NCBI RefSeq assembly: GCF_963678635.1 | Contig: NC_087069.1 | Coordinates: 27,390,303-27,454,302 of the forward strand | DNA from: Symsagittifera roscoffensis | Taxonomy: Eukaryota > Xenacoelomorpha > Acoela > Convolutidae | Reading direction: 5' to 3' | DNA: 64,000 nucleotides | In this document: positions 62,668 to 64,000 of the stretch, piece by piece | How positions within the stretch are numbered: position 1 is the stretch's first letter | How the letters are laid out: every line of letters starts with the position of its first letter | Notes under the pieces: generated by a model | What the model saw: the letters and a program-made list of their open reading frames with translations, nothing else | What the model was told of the DNA's origin: nothing | The model's database searches: none | Program-made: the position numbers and the translations under genes

Positions 62668-64000
62668 AAGTGCTTTCTACCGCATCATGAATATTGCTGT
62701 AAATTGAGGCAAAACTGTTTTTTGAGTATATTTCAATTAATGAACAAGTGACAAGGCTTCATTTTGCATAACTTCGGGACACTAGAAAAAGTTTATGTGA
62801 ACGACTGCCTCCTGTCGGAGTTAGGGATTAAAAAAGCGCAGAGGCAAAGCCTGTAACGGATTATTCATGTGACCATTCCGGTTTACGCTAGGTCCAATGA
62901 AAATTCCGATGCAAGTGTAAACTAGCACAAAAGTTTCAAAAATTTGTTCACAAGAAATCGGAAGCCCCGCCTGACAGAAAAGTTGCACAGTTTTTTGTAA
63001 CTTTTGAATCGATAGTGACCAAGGGTAGGAGAGTTTCTCTATTCGTTGGTGTAAATGATGAACTTACTGGAATGGAAAAATATGGACTTAATATATAATT
63101 AGCTTAAAGCGACAGAGGTGGATTCATTAGTCCAATAGCAATGTCTTGAAAACTTTAAAAAAAAAACTGCAATTGGACTTAAAACTGCTAAGCAATCAGA
63201 TTTCTCTAAACAGATACGAGATTGTCTTTTTTAAAGTGAAAACTTAGAAACACTAAATAAAAACATGACAATGTTATGGGGAAAACGCGCAAGTTTTCAG
63301 GAATCTATTAGAATTTTTCGCCAAAAAATTTAAGTGGAAATAAAAAATCAAATTTTAAATATCATCGGGAACAACTTTTTTGACACAATGAGAATGTCAC
63401 GTCTAAGTACCGATGCTTCACAACATTAGATCAAAGAACGAAGACTTTTCGGCTACATTACTTTTTGCTTCGAGATTTTTAGAGGCCCTTGAGATGAAGT
63501 ACCCGACGAAAGAGCTGGAAGGTTTAAATGTGATGTAGGCAACTGCACTTATAAAAACTATCTATGACTTTCCATGTTTGAAGGCCAATCATGTAAAAAA
63601 AGAAAACACAGTAGACTTGAATACGATTGCCTATCCTAGAGACATTGGATTTCGCTTTCAGAACCAAAAAAACTTGGCAAAAAATTTGACAGTGAAACGA
63701 AATCACTGGCTGATGTTTCTGATTTAGCAGTTAAGAGAAAAGGAAATTTCCCGAATAAGAGATCAAGATCAGGACTCGCAGGAGATTTCATCGGCAAATA
63801 GTTTGGTAACAAGTCATCACCAAGGAGGAGAGAAGAAGAGCTGGAGATCAAACCATAGAAAGATGTTACTTTTACTATCAATTGAATGTGCTCTCATCTG
63901 TAGATATTGACCAGGTGGATAATGTATGTTGCGATTTTCTGGGAGAGGGCTCAAGCTGTAATTCTGAATACCGGTGAATCACGTCTGAAAGCTATTCAGA
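62445..64000 (+). other. Degenerate reading frames, no intact gene
   Basis: Stop-interrupted plus-strand pieces as described for 62127-62444; the longest open frames on the minus strand (63524-63881) look like shadows. A CT microsatellite lies at 62630-62664. Confidence 0.35.
62630..62664. repeat. (CT)n microsatellite, 35 bp
   Basis: Uninterrupted CT run. It makes a Leu/Ser repeat in the plus frame 62464-62751, which is therefore not evidence of a protein. Confidence 0.98.

Noticed and set aside
62464-62751. 95-codon ORF with Leu/Ser repeat
   Set aside because: The repeat is a CT microsatellite and the rest shows no coding pattern.

Overview
The window is non-coding-rich, AT-rich DNA from a metazoan, most likely an invertebrate. 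The support is: eukaryotic splice signals (several TTTTTCAG-type acceptors), a very short candidate intron (32 bp), relics of a Polinton/Maverick, Ty3/gypsy-type LTR elements and large families of non-coding repeats. The extended TTTTCAG acceptor would fit a nematode, but the sequence alone does not fix the phylum. No rRNA, tRNA, CRISPR array or prokaryotic operon was seen.

Layout. (1) About 0.6-12.5 kb is a decayed Polinton/Maverick-type element: a protein-primed DNA polymerase B (minus strand, many breaks), an unknown minus-strand ORF, a divergent PC4-like gene (frameshifted), an unknown plus-strand ORF, the C-terminal half of the double-jelly-roll major capsid protein, two small virion-type proteins, a packaging ATPase with a damaged Walker A motif, a two-TM protein overlapping the ATPase by ATGA, an unknown ORF and an exonuclease-like gene. 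(2) 12.9-14.4 kb is a 758-bp tandem duplication carrying an unknown plus-strand ORF. (3) 14.5-24.5 kb is gene-poor: foldback elements and a large repeat family (modules X, Y and Z) in direct and inverted copies, with another copy at 59.3-60.0 kb. (4) About 27.0-36.2 kb (minus strand) is the 3' part of an envelope-bearing Ty3/gypsy-like retroelement: RNase H and integrase, a tiny two-TM ORF, a P/S/T-rich ORF, a 743-aa envelope glycoprotein, then two further overlapping ORFs downstream of env. A 200-N gap cuts off its gag/PR/RT half. (5) 36.4-46.4 kb is a tandem array of about 1.9-2.2-kb units with C-rich segments and no gene. (6) 46.7-50.0 kb holds small spliced exons of a cysteine-containing, possibly CUB-like gene family. 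(7) 50.7-57.0 kb is a Ty3/gypsy element with two 231-bp LTRs (2 differences), intact gag and PR-RT-RNase H frames but a broken integrase, flanked by an unusual 85-bp direct repeat. (8) 57.1-61.6 kb holds four more exons of the same spliced gene family (all phase 0, minus strand), with a repeat copy in the long intron. (9) 62-64 kb holds degenerate plus-strand reading frames and a CT microsatellite.

The host genes here are easily missed because their exons are only 51-249 bp. The strongest candidates for something undescribed are the accessory-ORF layout of the envelope-bearing retroelement and the spliced gene family with at least three loci in 40 kb.
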